DNA of 43,678 nucleotides from Anaerolineales bacterium. GTDB taxonomy: Bacteria; Chloroflexota; Anaerolineae; Anaerolineales; E44-bin32. The stretch covers positions 1 through 43,678 of the forward strand of contig JAFGNH010000044.1 in NCBI GenBank assembly GCA_016927115.1, given 5' to 3'. Made by a program: the position numbers and the translations under genes. Below the pieces are notes generated by a model, which was not told the origin of the DNA, searched no databases, and saw nothing but the letters and a program-made list of their open reading frames with translations. Below are positions 16,019 to 25,621 of this stretch, one piece after another (the first letter of the stretch is position 1; the number at the start of each line of letters is the position of its first letter).

Positions 16019-17161
16019 TTATTCCCCATGGCCGGCAAGCTCGGCGATTTCCCCAATCCGAGCATCCAGCTCCTGGCCAAGGCCCTCAATATCCGCATCG
16101 AGAAAGCCGCGGATAATCATGGAGATTGCCTCACGTTCTTCAATGCCGCGTGACTGCAGGTACTCCACCTGCTCAGGCGAAATCTTTCCAATACTGGCTT
16201 CATGACTCAGAATCGCGAGGGGATGGAGTGCCCTGATACCCGGTGTGGATTCCACATAGCCCTCGCCGTCGGTATCCAGCAGCATTCCGGCGCAATCCAC
16301 ATGTCCTCGGCAAGGCGCATTTCCCACCAACAATCCCTGCTGCAGAAGCACACCGCCGGTGCTTACACCACGGTGTGCCAGCTCAGCACTGGTACCCTCC
16401 GCATTGAGGTATACATTCCCACCGCTTACAATCTTTGACCGCTCTGAACCCAGAATCACTGTCTGATAACGGGCTGCGGCTCCCTTTCCGTTTAGCCATG
16501 TGTTGGGATTGCTGATGATATCGCCGGCTGGACGCAGTGAGATGTAGTTGTTGACAAAGATTCCATCCTCGTCAACAACGGTCCCCGCATGCGGTCGAAC
16601 TGTTACCTCAGGCCCCCAGCTGTGCACCATGTTGCTGGTAAGCGAGGCGTTTCTGCCAATATACTGCTCAGTGATGGCATGGTGAACGCCTTTCAACACC
16701 TGTTGATGCGACACACAGCCGGTAATTAACTGGAGTTCGGCGTTATCCTCCAGAATAATAACGTTGTGGACCAGCTGCGAAAGGCCCGATTCCTGGATAT
16801 ACAATCCAGCCTGGCAGGGAAGTTCCACCTTTGCTCCCTCCCGTACACGCAGAAAGAAACCCTCCGGTGTCTCCAACGCAGCTGCTTTTCTGGTTATGTC
16901 ATTGGTATTTGCCGGGACAGCAGAGAAGTAGTATTTTTCCAGCAGGGATGGATACTTCTGCAAAGCTTCGGAAATCGACAGGAGTTCCAGTCCTTCCTCT
17001 TCAGATTGCAGGCTCAGCAAATGATTGTTACGCAGCACATAGGTAGCCGAACGTTTCGAGGGATCCAGAAAGACTCCCACTTCAGCCAGTGAGTCCGCAT
17101 CCATGGCCTGGATCCCGTCCAGAGGTATCAATTCTGTGTGTCCTGATTGCTTACCTGTCAT
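16019..17161 (-). CDS. sufB: SufB/SufD-family Fe-S cluster scaffold protein (SmsB-like)
   Basis: 380 aa, shorter than E. coli SufB (about 495), with a GTG-free ATG start and GGGAG six bases upstream. The beta-helix core and C-terminal helices are recognisable (LGSERSKIVSGGNVYLNAEGTSAELAHRG; ILSHEASIGKISPEQVEYLQSRGI; EAISMIIRGFL). It is the only SufB/D homologue next to a single SufC, the arrangement of the SUF-like minimal system (SmsCB) of archaea and some bacteria. The stretch aligned by eye with the SufB catalytic Cys region (GHVDCAGMLLDTDGEGYVEST) has one Cys upstream but none where SufB Cys405 would be expected; this needs an alignment. No cysteine desulfurase is in the window. Confidence 0.85.
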   Translation of the reverse strand: MTGKQSGHTELIPLDGIQAMDADSLAEVGVFLDPSKRSATYVLRNNHLLSLQSEEEGLELLSISEALQKYPSLLEKYYFSAVPANTNDITRKAAALETPEGFFLRVREGAKVELPCQAGLYIQESGLSQLVHNVIILEDNAELQLITGCVSHQQVLKGVHHAITEQYIGRNASLTSNMVHSWGPEVTVRPHAGTVVDEDGIFVNNYISLRPAGDIISNPNTWLNGKGAAARYQTVILGSERSKIVSGGNVYLNAEGTSAELAHRGVSTGGVLLQQGLLVGNAPCRGHVDCAGMLLDTDGEGYVESTPGIRALHPLAILSHEASIGKISPEQVEYLQSRGIEEREAISMIIRGFLDADIEGLGQELDARIGEIAELAGHGE

Positions 17162-17218
17162 CCATCACTCCCATACACTTGGTACTGCTGCAGAAAGTCC
17201 TTCCGTTGGCAGACAATG

Positions 17219-18028
17219 TTACTTGTCGATCTGGATTTGCAGCAGATCTTCATCTGTTTCCACACATCTGCCCAGCTGCATACACTCAAGGCAAGCGGAA
17301 TAGCCGTGCTGGCTGATCGTATCCAGGATCAGGCCAGGGTTTCCACAACTGGCGATACGGTGGTCGATCATGACATGCGCCTTATCAATTTGTACATAAT
17401 CCAGCACCTGGGCTGTATGGGTGATAATCAGGCCTGTCTTTCGCAGGGCAGGACGCTGTGGATCAAGGGAGTAAAGCTGGTTTACCATCCAGCCGACTTT
17501 CTCCAGCGCTTCCAGATCCACACCGGAATCGGGCTCATCCAGCATTGCGAAGCGCGGCCGGGTTGCCAACAGCTGCAGGAGCTCTGAGCGTTTAATCTCG
17601 CCGCCGGACAGGCCGGCATTAATATCGCGGGTGATAAACGCTTCCATATTCAGTGTATCAATCAGCTCATCCACCCTGTGACGATTCTCGACTTCGCTTC
17701 CCACTGCATAATCCAGCACCTGCTGCAATTGCACACCATCTATGGTTGGTGGGCGCTGCTGACTGACAGCGATCCCCAGGCGGGCGCGTTCGGTAAGTCC
17801 AAGGTGAGTGATATCTTTGCCATCAAACAGGATCTTCCCCGATGTGACCGTATAACGTGAGAACCCCATGATCGTCATCATCAGAGAAGTTTTTCCGCTC
17901 CCATTAGGGCCCAGCAGGGCATGCACCTCTCCCTCAGGCACAGCCAGATTGACCCCCTGCAATACCGATTCCCCATCGACTTCCACATGGAGATCCTGAA
18001 TATCCAATAATATACCCACAGGATTCAC
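17219..18028 (-). CDS. sufC: SufC-type ABC ATPase with Cys-rich C-terminus (SmsC-like)
   Basis: 269 aa. Walker A GPNGSGKT, Q loop QQRPP, signature LSGGEIKRSELLQLL and Walker B FAMLDEPDSGVD are those of SufC, the soluble ATPase that drives the SufB/SufD scaffold. The C-terminus after residue about 230 carries CGNPG and CLECMQLGRC. These four cysteines lie outside the conserved ATPase fold and could bind metal or a cluster. The start is uncertain: GTG at 18028, or GTG at 18019, which has GAGGTG six bases upstream. The sufB-like gene follows after 57 bp. Confidence 0.9.
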   Translation of the reverse strand: MNPVGILLDIQDLHVEVDGESVLQGVNLAVPEGEVHALLGPNGSGKTSLMMTIMGFSRYTVTSGKILFDGKDITHLGLTERARLGIAVSQQRPPTIDGVQLQQVLDYAVGSEVENRHRVDELIDTLNMEAFITRDINAGLSGGEIKRSELLQLLATRPRFAMLDEPDSGVDLEALEKVGWMVNQLYSLDPQRPALRKTGLIITHTAQVLDYVQIDKAHVMIDHRIASCGNPGLILDTISQHGYSACLECMQLGRCVETDEDLLQIQIDK

Positions 18029-18222
18029 CTCACTCTTGCTCTACAGCGTTTCATTAAAACGGATGCCTGGCATTTGCTGCTATTGTACAACAGCCTCTTC
18101 CAGATTCTTGCGCAACTCCTCTGGTTTTTGCGTGTAAATCTTCGCCTAAACCAGCACAATTTCCACAAGCCTGATAGGAAGGATCTGACTCACAGGCAGG
18201 AATCAGCTTTTACAGCCGGTTT

Positions 18223-18561
18223 TCAGCCGCACGGAACCACATCGGTACCCTTATCCCGCCAGTGGGTACGGGCAAGGGTCAGAAAATTCTCGCGCTCCTG
18301 TGTTGTCATCTGCACCGTTTGAACTTCCAGAGACACACCAGCGGTATCTGCTGCCTCAGTTAATGATTGGATGAGGATATCCTTTACAACAGCCGGGATT
18401 CCCAGAACAGGCAGTGCAAGGGTCAGCTGCGCTTCCTCCGCGGATGGTGCCAGAGTAACATCATGGATCATCCCCAGCTTTTCCAGTGTGCAGGCGATCT
18501 CCGGATGTTTCACTTCTGCCAGCTTTTCCATCAGATCCAGTTTTACGCTTTCACTCATCAT
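18223..18561 (-). CDS. MIP18/DUF59-family iron-sulfur assembly protein
   Basis: 112 aa from the ATG at 18561, with GGGAG five bases upstream; the frame extends to 18753 without a better start. The family fold is visible: MEKLAEVKHPEIACTLEKLGMIHDVTLAP corresponds to the conserved V-DPEI--L-iv-DV stretch, followed by the beta-alpha segment LTLALPVLGIPAVVKDILIQSL. MIP18 proteins (SufT, Mrp partners) help mature Fe-S proteins. It lies 195 bp upstream of sufC on the same strand, supporting a role in the same process. The lone C-terminal Cys (VVPCG) is notable. Exact biochemical role unknown. Confidence 0.8.
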   Translation of the reverse strand: MMSESVKLDLMEKLAEVKHPEIACTLEKLGMIHDVTLAPSAEEAQLTLALPVLGIPAVVKDILIQSLTEAADTAGVSLEVQTVQMTTQERENFLTLARTHWRDKGTDVVPCG

Positions 18562-18693
18562 TCCTTCTCCCTGATTTGTTCTATGCAGGATCAATGCTGT
18601 ACTGTGCAGCCGATCCGGTTGAAAAATCGCAGCCTGCCTCACTGTCCTGCCGGGACTTGTGGTAAGCTGGAACCAGTATGAGAATAGTTCCGT

Positions 18694-18713
18694 CAGACTG
18701 ATTAATCGGTCTG
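18694..18713. promoter_or_regulatory. 20-bp near-palindrome between divergent MIP18 and aarF genes
   Basis: CAGACTGATTAATCGGTCTG is symmetric except for one base pair. It lies in the 248-bp divergent intergenic region. This is the expected place for a shared operator. The binding regulator is unknown, and flanking promoters could not be assigned. Confidence 0.45.
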
Positions 18714-18809
18714 CTGAACTTCTGTATCGACGTCTCCAATTCGGGGAGATCACTGCTACCGGTAACAGCCTGCGATCAGCCGCATCACAAAACGGAAGAG
18801 TATACTACC

Positions 18810-20462
18810 ATGACCTCTTATTTGCGTCACGTTCGGAATCTGTCCCGCTTTCGGAAAATTGCCACAGTATTCGCCAGACATGGATTCGGATCGATCCTCG
18901 AATATCTGAACCTGGACAAATATCTGGCTCTTCCGAGATCGATCCTCAAGCAGCCTACGCCTGAAACTGTCTCCGTCCCCACCCACCTTCGCCTTGCGCT
19001 TGAAGAATTAGGGCCCACCTTCATCAAGCTCGGGCAGGTTTTCTCTACCAGGCCGGACATTCTTCCCCCTGACATCATCCATGAGCTCAACCAGCTGACC
19101 GATTCGGTTGCTCCTGTTCCATGGGACACAATCCGTACGGTTTTTATTGATGAATTCGGAGAGGAGCCTGAACAGGTTTTCAACTCGCTCGAAAAAACGC
19201 CGATCGGGTCTGCATCACTGGCACAAGTCCACGCCGCTGAGCTTAAATCCGGTGAACAGGTTGTGATAAAAATCCAGCGGCCGGCTATCGAAGATACAAT
19301 CCGGATCGATCTTGAAATTCTGGAGGACATTGCCCGCCTGGCCCAGCACACCCCGATCGGGCAGACCTACCAGCCGCTTGAAATTGTCAATGAATTCTCG
19401 GTCACGATCCGCTCAGAGTTGAATTATCTTCGTGAAGGCCGTAATGCAGATCGATTCCGCGAGAATTTCCGGAATGAAAATTTCCTTGTCATTCCTGAAG
19501 TGTACTGGGAATATACAACCCACCGTGTAGTCGTGCTTGAAAAAATCGATGGGATCCGTATCGACAACCTGGAGCAGTTGGATGCTGCCGGCTGCGATCG
19601 TCACCAGATTGCTATGAATGCCACCCGGCTGATCATGAAGGAAGTATTCGAAGATGGTTTCTTCCACGCAGACCCGCATGCGGGAAACCTGGTCGTGCTG
19701 GATGGAGAACGTCTGGGGGCCATGGATTTCGGTATGGTCGGCCAGCTCTCGCAGGTGGACCGGTTGAACCTGTTCCGCTTATTTGGCAGTGCCATGCAGA
19801 TGGATGCAGATGAAATTGTTGAGCAGCTGATCAGAATGGATGCAGTACGCGGTCGTATCGACCGGAAGGCCCTGTCGCACGATATAGAACGTCTGCTCCA
19901 GACGTACAGCGGCCAGCCTCTTTCGGATATCAAGGCCCGGAATGTATTCAGTGATCTGATGCCGATTTCCTTCCGTTATAACCTATCCCTTCCATCCAAT
20001 TTCTGGCTGCTGGCTAAATCACTCTCCATGCTTGAAGGTCTGGGCAGCCAGCTCGACCCGAATTTCAACCCCTTTGAGGTCGGTGAATCCTATATCCGAC
20101 GCTTATCCAGGCTGCTGTGGGATCCAAGGATATTCAGTCACGCCATTCTCTCCAATGCATCCTCCTGGCAGCACTTTCTCAGCGAGATTCCACGTGTCGG
20201 TTCTGATTTTCTTCGGGACATCCGCCAGTCACGCGCCCCAATAATCCTGGATATCGGTGGCGCTCGCTCCACCCTCGACCGGCTTGATAGAATGATCACC
20301 CGGCTGTCATTGAGCCTGCTCCTCGCCGGCCTGGTTATTGGCCTGGCCATGATCCTGCCCATCGCCCTCGAAAATACGGTATTCCTGATCGTGATCATTG
20401 CAGGGTTTGTAAGTTTGTTCGGTCTGGCGCTGTGGCTGATCATTTCTATCTTCCGCGGATAA
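18810..20462 (+). CDS. AarF/ABC1/UbiB-family atypical kinase
   Basis: 550 aa, typical length. The conserved KxGQ motif is in [16 protein letters not shown]. The Ala-rich loop [17 protein letters not shown], the catalytic [13 protein letters not shown] and the metal-binding DFG (AMDFGMVG) are all present. Two membrane helices occupy the C-terminus (about 495-545). Family members are membrane-associated ATPases needed for isoprenoid quinone synthesis or lipid homeostasis. GGAAGAG lies nine bases before the ATG. The pyrophosphatase gene follows 209 bp downstream on the same strand. The quinone link is inferred from the family. Confidence 0.92.
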   Translation: MTSYLRHVRNLSRFRKIATVFARHGFGSILEYLNLDKYLALPRSILKQPTPETVSVPTHLRLALEELGPTFIKLGQVFSTRPDILPPDIIHELNQLTDSVAPVPWDTIRTVFIDEFGEEPEQVFNSLEKTPIGSASLAQVHAAELKSGEQVVIKIQRPAIEDTIRIDLEILEDIARLAQHTPIGQTYQPLEIVNEFSVTIRSELNYLREGRNADRFRENFRNENFLVIPEVYWEYTTHRVVVLEKIDGIRIDNLEQLDAAGCDRHQIAMNATRLIMKEVFEDGFFHADPHAGNLVVLDGERLGAMDFGMVGQLSQVDRLNLFRLFGSAMQMDADEIVEQLIRMDAVRGRIDRKALSHDIERLLQTYSGQPLSDIKARNVFSDLMPISFRYNLSLPSNFWLLAKSLSMLEGLGSQLDPNFNPFEVGESYIRRLSRLLWDPRIFSHAILSNASSWQHFLSEIPRVGSDFLRDIRQSRAPIILDIGGARSTLDRLDRMITRLSLSLLLAGLVIGLAMILPIALENTVFLIVIIAGFVSLFGLALWLIISIFRG

Positions 20463-20671
20463 GGATTAGACGGCGGGGAGCGCAGGCAGGAAATTACAGA
20501 CAGGAAAGCGTGGAAATACCTCAAAACGAAACCGCCTTCTACAGATTCACAACTTTCCTGTATAATCATCGCAGTAAAGATACTGTACAGTCCAGGTCCT
20601 GCACAATACAGGACGAATCATTTTTCTCCTCCGGTCTAATGCAAGATTCAGATTCCCTTAAGGAGAGACCA

Positions 20672-21289
20672 GTGACATTTCCCAAACCTTTTTATCGTTG
20701 GCGTCCTCATCCCTGGCATGGATTGGAAATCGGCCCAAATCCGCCTCATCTCGTTTATGCCTATATCGAGCTCACTCCGAATGATTCCGTTAAATACGAG
20801 ATTGATAAAGTCACAGGGTATCTTCACATTGACCGCCCCCAACACACTTCCTCCCAACCCCCAGCACTGTATGGTTTTATCCCCCGCACTTACTGCGGTA
20901 AACGTGTCGGGGCCTTATCGCCCAATGCTGTGCGCGGTGACGGCGATCCGCTCGATATCTGTGTGGTAACCGAGCGCCCTGTCTTCCGCAGTGAATTTTT
21001 TCTCAATGCACGCGTAGTAGGCGGCCTGCAGGTATTGGACAACGATGAAGCGGATGACAAGATTATTGCAGTGCTGGAAAAGGACAACTACTGGGGTAAT
21101 GTCGAGGATATCAGTGAACTCCCGGTGAAGCTGATTGAGCGGCTGCGCCATTATTTCCTGACCTACAAACTGGTTCCTGGCGAGGAAGCTCAAATGAAAA
21201 TCGAGAAAGATCTCCACGTGGATGAGGCGATCCTGGTTGTTGAAGCCGCGATCGCTGATTATGAGGAAGAGTTCCTTGGTGGAAACTGA
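20672..21289 (+). CDS. ppa: Inorganic pyrophosphatase, family I
   Basis: 205 aa from a GTG at 20672 with AAGGAG six bases upstream; the open frame extends to 20432 but overlaps aarF and shows no homology there. The signature DGDPLD with flanking Asp ([12 protein letters not shown]) and [10 protein letters not shown] are the metal and phosphate ligands of soluble PPase. IPRTYCG replaces the more usual IPqTlc stretch. The enzyme hydrolyses PPi to phosphate in the cytosol and pulls biosynthetic reactions forward. It is about 30 residues longer than the 175-residue bacterial norm, with extra C-terminal helices ([21 protein letters not shown]). Confidence 0.93.
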   Translation: MTFPKPFYRWRPHPWHGLEIGPNPPHLVYAYIELTPNDSVKYEIDKVTGYLHIDRPQHTSSQPPALYGFIPRTYCGKRVGALSPNAVRGDGDPLDICVVTERPVFRSEFFLNARVVGGLQVLDNDEADDKIIAVLEKDNYWGNVEDISELPVKLIERLRHYFLTYKLVPGEEAQMKIEKDLHVDEAILVVEAAIADYEEEFLGGN

Positions 21290-21324
21290 ACCTGGAACCT
21301 GACGGTCCGGCGTTATTCTGTAAA

Positions 21325-21339
21325 CCGGCAAGCTGCCGG
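21325..21339. terminator. Small hairpin after ppa
   Basis: CCGGCA and TGCCGG form a 6-bp stem with an AGC loop. No T-run follows on the plus strand. It is at most a weak terminator or a 3'-end structure. Confidence 0.35.
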
Positions 21340-21358
21340 AATACGTTCGTAAACCTGG

Positions 21359-21448
21359 AGGGTGGGCTCACATACCGCGCCCCGAAGCGCCTTCTATAGT
21401 CCGCGATAGTCGAACCAATAACCACAACAGACTTGTTCAGCCCACCCT
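21359..21448. repeat. 10-bp inverted repeat enclosing 70 bp between convergent genes
   Basis: AGGGTGGGCT (21359-21368) and AGCCCACCCT (21439-21448) are exact inverted copies. With a single bulge the match extends three more bases outward (TGG/CCA). The enclosed 70 bp carry a small GCGC hairpin and two ATAGTC copies. It could be a structured RNA, a long bidirectional terminator or a miniature repeat. No target-site duplication is visible. Confidence 0.4.
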
Positions 21449-21470
21449 TCCACATCGGAAACGGTGACTG

Positions 21471-23147
21471 TTACAACCTTCTGAACCAGAGACTCAAGGC
21501 AGCTGTGCCAACCAGTACAATCAGCCCCAGGGATAGCGGGCACAATGAGCGGGCACCTTCTTCAAGTGCTTCTGCTCTCTGCTCAACCTCAGCGCCGATC
21601 GACTCTTCAGCCTCTTCGAGGGGTGATTCTTCATCAGGTCCGACCGCAGAGTGCGTCAGTTCAGCCGACCCCAGGCTCAATTGGTCAATCCAGAGCTGCC
21701 CCTGGGTACGGTCAGCATCACCGCCTTCAAATCCAAAGGCAATACCGGATATCCGGGCTGGGTCGAAGGGGGTATCGTCTGCTTCCCATTCGACACGTTG
21801 AATCTGGTCCCAGGTTATGCTTGTCACCGCCCAATTTTCAGGCCCGTTGCCAGCGAACGAGAAGCGATAGACATAGGAAGCACGGGCTTCTTCCGGGCCG
21901 GTGTAAATATCCAGATTTACCATTGATTCCGGCTGATCACCGGCAACGGCAAAGCTAACGCCATCCGTACTGCTCCAGTCCTGCTCGGTCGGGAACATGA
22001 GGCTGCAGGTTCCCCAGCTCTGCGGGCCGATATCATAGTTTATCCACAAGCTCTGAAGACCCTCATAAGCCGTACTGGAATCCAGCATACAGTTGAATAT
22101 TGTTTCTGAAGAAGGATCGAAATAAGCTTCCCAGCCATAGGATCCGGCTGGAGCCTCGCCTTCAAAGGACTCAATCAACGAAGCAGGTTGCTGAGCTCCT
22201 GCAGCCGGTTGTGGTTCGGTGCCTTCCTGTGCCACTGGGGCTGGTACCATCTCCACAACCTCTGCCGAACCCTGCCAACGCTGGTAAAAATAGTTCAGCA
22301 TGGGCACGAATTCAGCAGTCGCTTTATGATTACCGGAAGGGGAAGGATGCGTATCTCCGTTATCCGGGTAGTACAGGACATTCCCACCGGCATTGGTTGT
22401 GTATTCAATACCCCCATCGACGTAGCGGTGATGGTTATCCGGATCAGTCAGTACATTGTAGAAATCCCATACAGCCACATTGGAGTACGGATAGTTATTC
22501 TCCTCCAGCCAATCCTGCACTAACCAGGTGTTGAATGCACGTGCATTGGCCGCATACTCATTTTCCTGCAAAGGTGGAGCGGTAATCACTACAAAGAGCT
22601 TGTCCGGCCTTGTGATGAAGTATGTCAGCAAGTCATTGTAAACTCGTTTGGCACTGCCAACGGTGAGCCAATCGTCATCCGATGGGGGGTCATTCGGCGA
22701 GCCATCAATTTCCGAGTTCGGGAAGCAGGATTTGAACATAATGATCTCATTCTCGCCACCCGGGTTTTCCAGTGTACGGGTGTAGGAAGAATTCTGGCCG
22801 CTCTCGTTGTACAGCGAACTTAGAATCTGATCCCGCTGACCGCCAAGGAACCATTCCGGCCAATCGAGGGTATCCGTCCGATCGCCGATGCTGTGCGGCC
22901 CCCAGCCGTAGTTTGTATCACTGACGAAGTAGTTATTCTCACCCAATGTCCGCCCCAGGTCGCCATGGCCGTCTGTCAGCCAGTTCTCACCACAGGAGTG
23001 GTGGATGAATATCAGTTTGACTGTATGGTCCGGAGGAGCCGGAGTATCGCTCTGGGCACTGGCAGTCGACATCGGGAGTAAAAGCGAGACCAGCAGAAAC
23101 AGCACTCCGCAAACGGAAAATACAATACTCCTACGTGATTCTTTCAT
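21471..23147 (-). CDS. Secreted SGNH-like protein with carbohydrate-binding-like domain and C-terminal membrane anchor
   Basis: 558 aa. Residues 1-32 are a signal peptide ending STASAQS. The region 40-295 resembles an SGNH-type hydrolase: KLIFIHHSCGENWL near the start, VVITAPPLQENEYAANARAF in the middle, and DTHPSPSGNHKATAEF at the end, a DxxH-like terminal block. Residues 320-500 form a beta-sandwich similar to CBM11/CIA30-type modules (SFEGEAPAGSYGWEAYFDP; ISGIAFGFEGGDADRTQGQLWIDQLSLG). An acidic stretch and a hydrophobic helix ending WFRRL close the protein, like a membrane anchor or sorting tail. GGGAGG precedes the ATG. A polysaccharide or glycan esterase role is possible, but the catalytic Ser context is atypical. 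Confidence 0.65.
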   Translation of the reverse strand: MKESRRSIVFSVCGVLFLLVSLLLPMSTASAQSDTPAPPDHTVKLIFIHHSCGENWLTDGHGDLGRTLGENNYFVSDTNYGWGPHSIGDRTDTLDWPEWFLGGQRDQILSSLYNESGQNSSYTRTLENPGGENEIIMFKSCFPNSEIDGSPNDPPSDDDWLTVGSAKRVYNDLLTYFITRPDKLFVVITAPPLQENEYAANARAFNTWLVQDWLEENNYPYSNVAVWDFYNVLTDPDNHHRYVDGGIEYTTNAGGNVLYYPDNGDTHPSPSGNHKATAEFVPMLNYFYQRWQGSAEVVEMVPAPVAQEGTEPQPAAGAQQPASLIESFEGEAPAGSYGWEAYFDPSSETIFNCMLDSSTAYEGLQSLWINYDIGPQSWGTCSLMFPTEQDWSSTDGVSFAVAGDQPESMVNLDIYTGPEEARASYVYRFSFAGNGPENWAVTSITWDQIQRVEWEADDTPFDPARISGIAFGFEGGDADRTQGQLWIDQLSLGSAELTHSAVGPDEESPLEEAEESIGAEVEQRAEALEEGARSLCPLSLGLIVLVGTAALSLWFRRL

Positions 23148-23321
23148 GATTAAACCCTCCCTGGAATATATATTGTGACTTTAGGAATCAGGATGCAGGC
23201 ATGCATAATATAGGGAAAGATGATACTTTTACTCTATCACCATAACTGAAACGCAACAATATGGCGTTTTGTGACAGTTTGGGGAGATGAGGTTGCAAAT
23301 AAAACAGGAAAAACGACTACT

Positions 23322-24023
23322 TCAGACGGGGTACTCCTGCGTTCGTTCCACATGAATCAAAGCCGCAATCGGCAAACCCACATGTACATGCTGATCCTTG
23401 CCAGAAATTCGCAGGAGGAAACTCTGATCGAGGGGAATAATCTCTTCAACAAAGATTTCTGCTCCAGGGACCAATCCAGCCCCTTCAAGATAACGCAGCA
23501 CTTCCGCATTCCGATCCTGAACCCGGCAAATCTTCGCAGTTTCTCCGGGAACGAGATCAAGCAAACGCAGTGAAGAGGATGATGGCATTTTCAGATTTTT
23601 GGACGGGATTGGCGCTCCATGAGGATCATACTCCGGATTCCCGAGTTTCTGGGCGATACGTTCCTCCAGTACATCTGAAATGGAATGCTCCAATCTGTCA
23701 GCTTCCTCATGAACCTGATCCCAGCCAAGATCCAAAACATCATGCAGATATGTTTCCAGCAGCCGGTGCTGACGGAGAGTTTTAAGCGCAGTCTTTTCGC
23801 CATCGCCGGTGAGAACAGCGCCACGATATTTCTCATACTGAATCAAGGGAGGATCAGCATCGGCCATCTTCTGGAGCATTAACGTGACAGAGGACGGCTT
23901 TAATCCGAGCCTGGAAGCGATTTCCAGGGTTTCAGCCCGCTTTTTCAGCTGGGTGATTTCATAAATACTTTTCAGATAATCTTCAACTGCAGGTGAAAAG
24001 TTTTCTGTTCTTTTGGCGCACAT
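23322..24023 (-). CDS. DtxR/IdeR-family metal-dependent repressor
   Basis: 233 aa. The N-terminal winged helix (residues 8-75, SPAVEDYLKSIYEITQLKKRAETLEIASRLGLKPSSVTLMLQKM) is followed by the dimerisation and metal-binding domain (LRQHRLLETYLHDVLDLGWDQVHEEADRLEHSISD; NPEYDPHGAPIPS), then a C-terminal FeoA/SH3-like domain (CRVQDRNAEVLRYLEGAGLVPGAEIFVEEI). His and Glu ligands (HRLLETYL, HEEADRLEH) are in place. With Fe(II) or Mn(II) it should bind palindromic operators and repress. GGAGGT lies seven bases before the ATG. It follows feoB-C by 155 bp on the same strand, so it likely controls this iron locus. Confidence 0.92.
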   Translation of the reverse strand: MCAKRTENFSPAVEDYLKSIYEITQLKKRAETLEIASRLGLKPSSVTLMLQKMADADPPLIQYEKYRGAVLTGDGEKTALKTLRQHRLLETYLHDVLDLGWDQVHEEADRLEHSISDVLEERIAQKLGNPEYDPHGAPIPSKNLKMPSSSSLRLLDLVPGETAKICRVQDRNAEVLRYLEGAGLVPGAEIFVEEIIPLDQSFLLRISGKDQHVHVGLPIAALIHVERTQEYPV

Positions 24024-24091
24024 AAACCATACCTCCCCGCTGAAAAGTTCCCGGGTGAATCAACTCGCCACGTTTTTGTTCCTGACCCCTG

Positions 24092-24141
24092 CCGGGAAAA
24101 CGTGTGACCGTACGAAATACTTTTTTATTTAGTTTTCCCGG
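24092..24141. promoter_or_regulatory. Split 10-bp inverted repeat upstream of the DtxR gene
   Basis: CCGGGAAAAC (24092-24101) and GTTTTCCCGG (24132-24141) are perfect inverted copies whose starts are 40 bp apart, about four helical turns. The AT-rich spacer includes a TTTTTTATTTA run. They lie between feoB-C and the DtxR gene. They may be paired operator half-sites or a long attenuator stem. Confidence 0.4.
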
Positions 24142-24178
24142 TCGCCTTTCAGAGGCACACCTACTTGCTCCAGGCAGA

Positions 24179-25621
24179 TCAAAAGAGTCCACTGAGCAGA
24201 CGCCAGCTCTGGGTGACAAAGAAAGTTACCATCAACCCTAACCCTATAGGAAGAAACGTTGCCAGCGCAGTCCACTTGATACTTCGAGTTTCTTTGTAAA
24301 TAGTAAAAATGGCCGTGCTGCACGGATTATGCAGCAAGCTGAACAGCATCAGATTGATGCCGGTGAGAAGTGTCCAGCCGCCTGATTGCAAAATCTCCAT
24401 TGTGCCGGCGCTGGACTGCAGTTCAAACAGGACACCAGCACCCGAACCGACTCCCATTACTCCACTTGTCAGCACTGTCAGCATCAACACCGTTGGAATG
24501 ACAATTTCATTTGCAGGGATGGCGACAAGATACGCGACCAGAATCACTCCATTCATACCAAAAAACAATGCGACCGGATCCAGAAAATGGATCATGTACT
24601 CTGCAATGCTCACGCCAGCAATGTTAATATTGGCAATCAGCCATATCACTGCACCTGCCGGCATGGCAAAAACAATAGCCCGATAAAGTACGATTGCTGT
24701 ACGATCAATCAATGAAGTATAAATCGTCTGCAGCAGCCGGGGCGGGCGATATGGCGGGAGCTCGAGAGCGAATGTTGAGACCTCCCCCCGCAGCACTGTC
24801 CGCGATAATCCCCATGAAACAAGGAAGGTGAAGAATACACCCAGCAGTGCAATGCCGACCACCGCGCCGGCCGAAACGAGGCCGGCAAGGTATGCAGGCA
24901 CAAGCGGGCCGATAAAAATTGTCGCTATCAGGATTTGAGTCGGCCATCGGCCATTGCACAGGGAGAAATTATTGGTGATGATGGCGATTAACCGCTCACG
25001 GGGGCTGTCAATAATCCGGGTAGCGACCACGCCTGCCGCGTTGCAGCCAAAGCCCATCATCATACTCAGGGCTTGTTTTCCGTGTGCTCCAGCCCGATGG
25101 AAAATTCGATCAAGATTGAATGCCATTCGCGGCAGATAACCAAAATCCTCAAGCAAGGTGAATAACGGAAAAAAGATCGCCATGGGAGGCAGCATAACAC
25201 TCACTACCCAGGCTGTGGCCAGATACATACCATCTATAAGGACACCTTTCAACCACCAGGGAAAACCAAGCTGCAATGCGCCTTCCGCGAGCCATGGATA
25301 AACCCGGTCTATCAGAATAGAAGAGAGATAAGCCGAAGGTATATTCGCCCCGCTGATGGTAAGCCAGAAAACCAGTGTAAATAACAGGAACATCAACGGA
25401 AATCCCCACACTTTACTGGTAACAATCCTGTCAAGCGAACGCTCGAAATCAAAATTCGCTTTTTCTCCGGGTTTCTGAACTACACGGCGGGAAATTCGTG
25501 CTGCATCCTGATAAATATCATCCACCAGTGTCTCATGTAAATCCAGATTGATCTCCCATCGCAGATTTCGGGCTTCCTTCAGGATCAATTCCGATTCTTT
25601 CTTTAAAGTTTCTGCGTCCAT
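24179..25621 (-). CDS. feoB: FeoB permease part (split ferrous-iron transporter)
   Basis: 480 aa corresponding to the C-terminal membrane part of FeoB. A short cytosolic helical segment (residues 1-70, [35 protein letters not shown]) precedes about 8 membrane helices. Gate motifs [47 protein letters not shown] and LCNGRWP match the FeoB core, including the conserved membrane Cys. The ATG overlaps the stop of the GTPase gene by one base (TAATG). Both halves are intact at their ends, so the split is a stable architecture rather than a frameshift. It moves Fe(II) inward. Confidence 0.93.
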   Translation of the reverse strand: MDAETLKKESELILKEARNLRWEINLDLHETLVDDIYQDAARISRRVVQKPGEKANFDFERSLDRIVTSKVWGFPLMFLLFTLVFWLTISGANIPSAYLSSILIDRVYPWLAEGALQLGFPWWLKGVLIDGMYLATAWVVSVMLPPMAIFFPLFTLLEDFGYLPRMAFNLDRIFHRAGAHGKQALSMMMGFGCNAAGVVATRIIDSPRERLIAIITNNFSLCNGRWPTQILIATIFIGPLVPAYLAGLVSAGAVVGIALLGVFFTFLVSWGLSRTVLRGEVSTFALELPPYRPPRLLQTIYTSLIDRTAIVLYRAIVFAMPAGAVIWLIANINIAGVSIAEYMIHFLDPVALFFGMNGVILVAYLVAIPANEIVIPTVLMLTVLTSGVMGVGSGAGVLFELQSSAGTMEILQSGGWTLLTGINLMLFSLLHNPCSTAIFTIYKETRSIKWTALATFLPIGLGLMVTFFVTQSWRLLSGLF

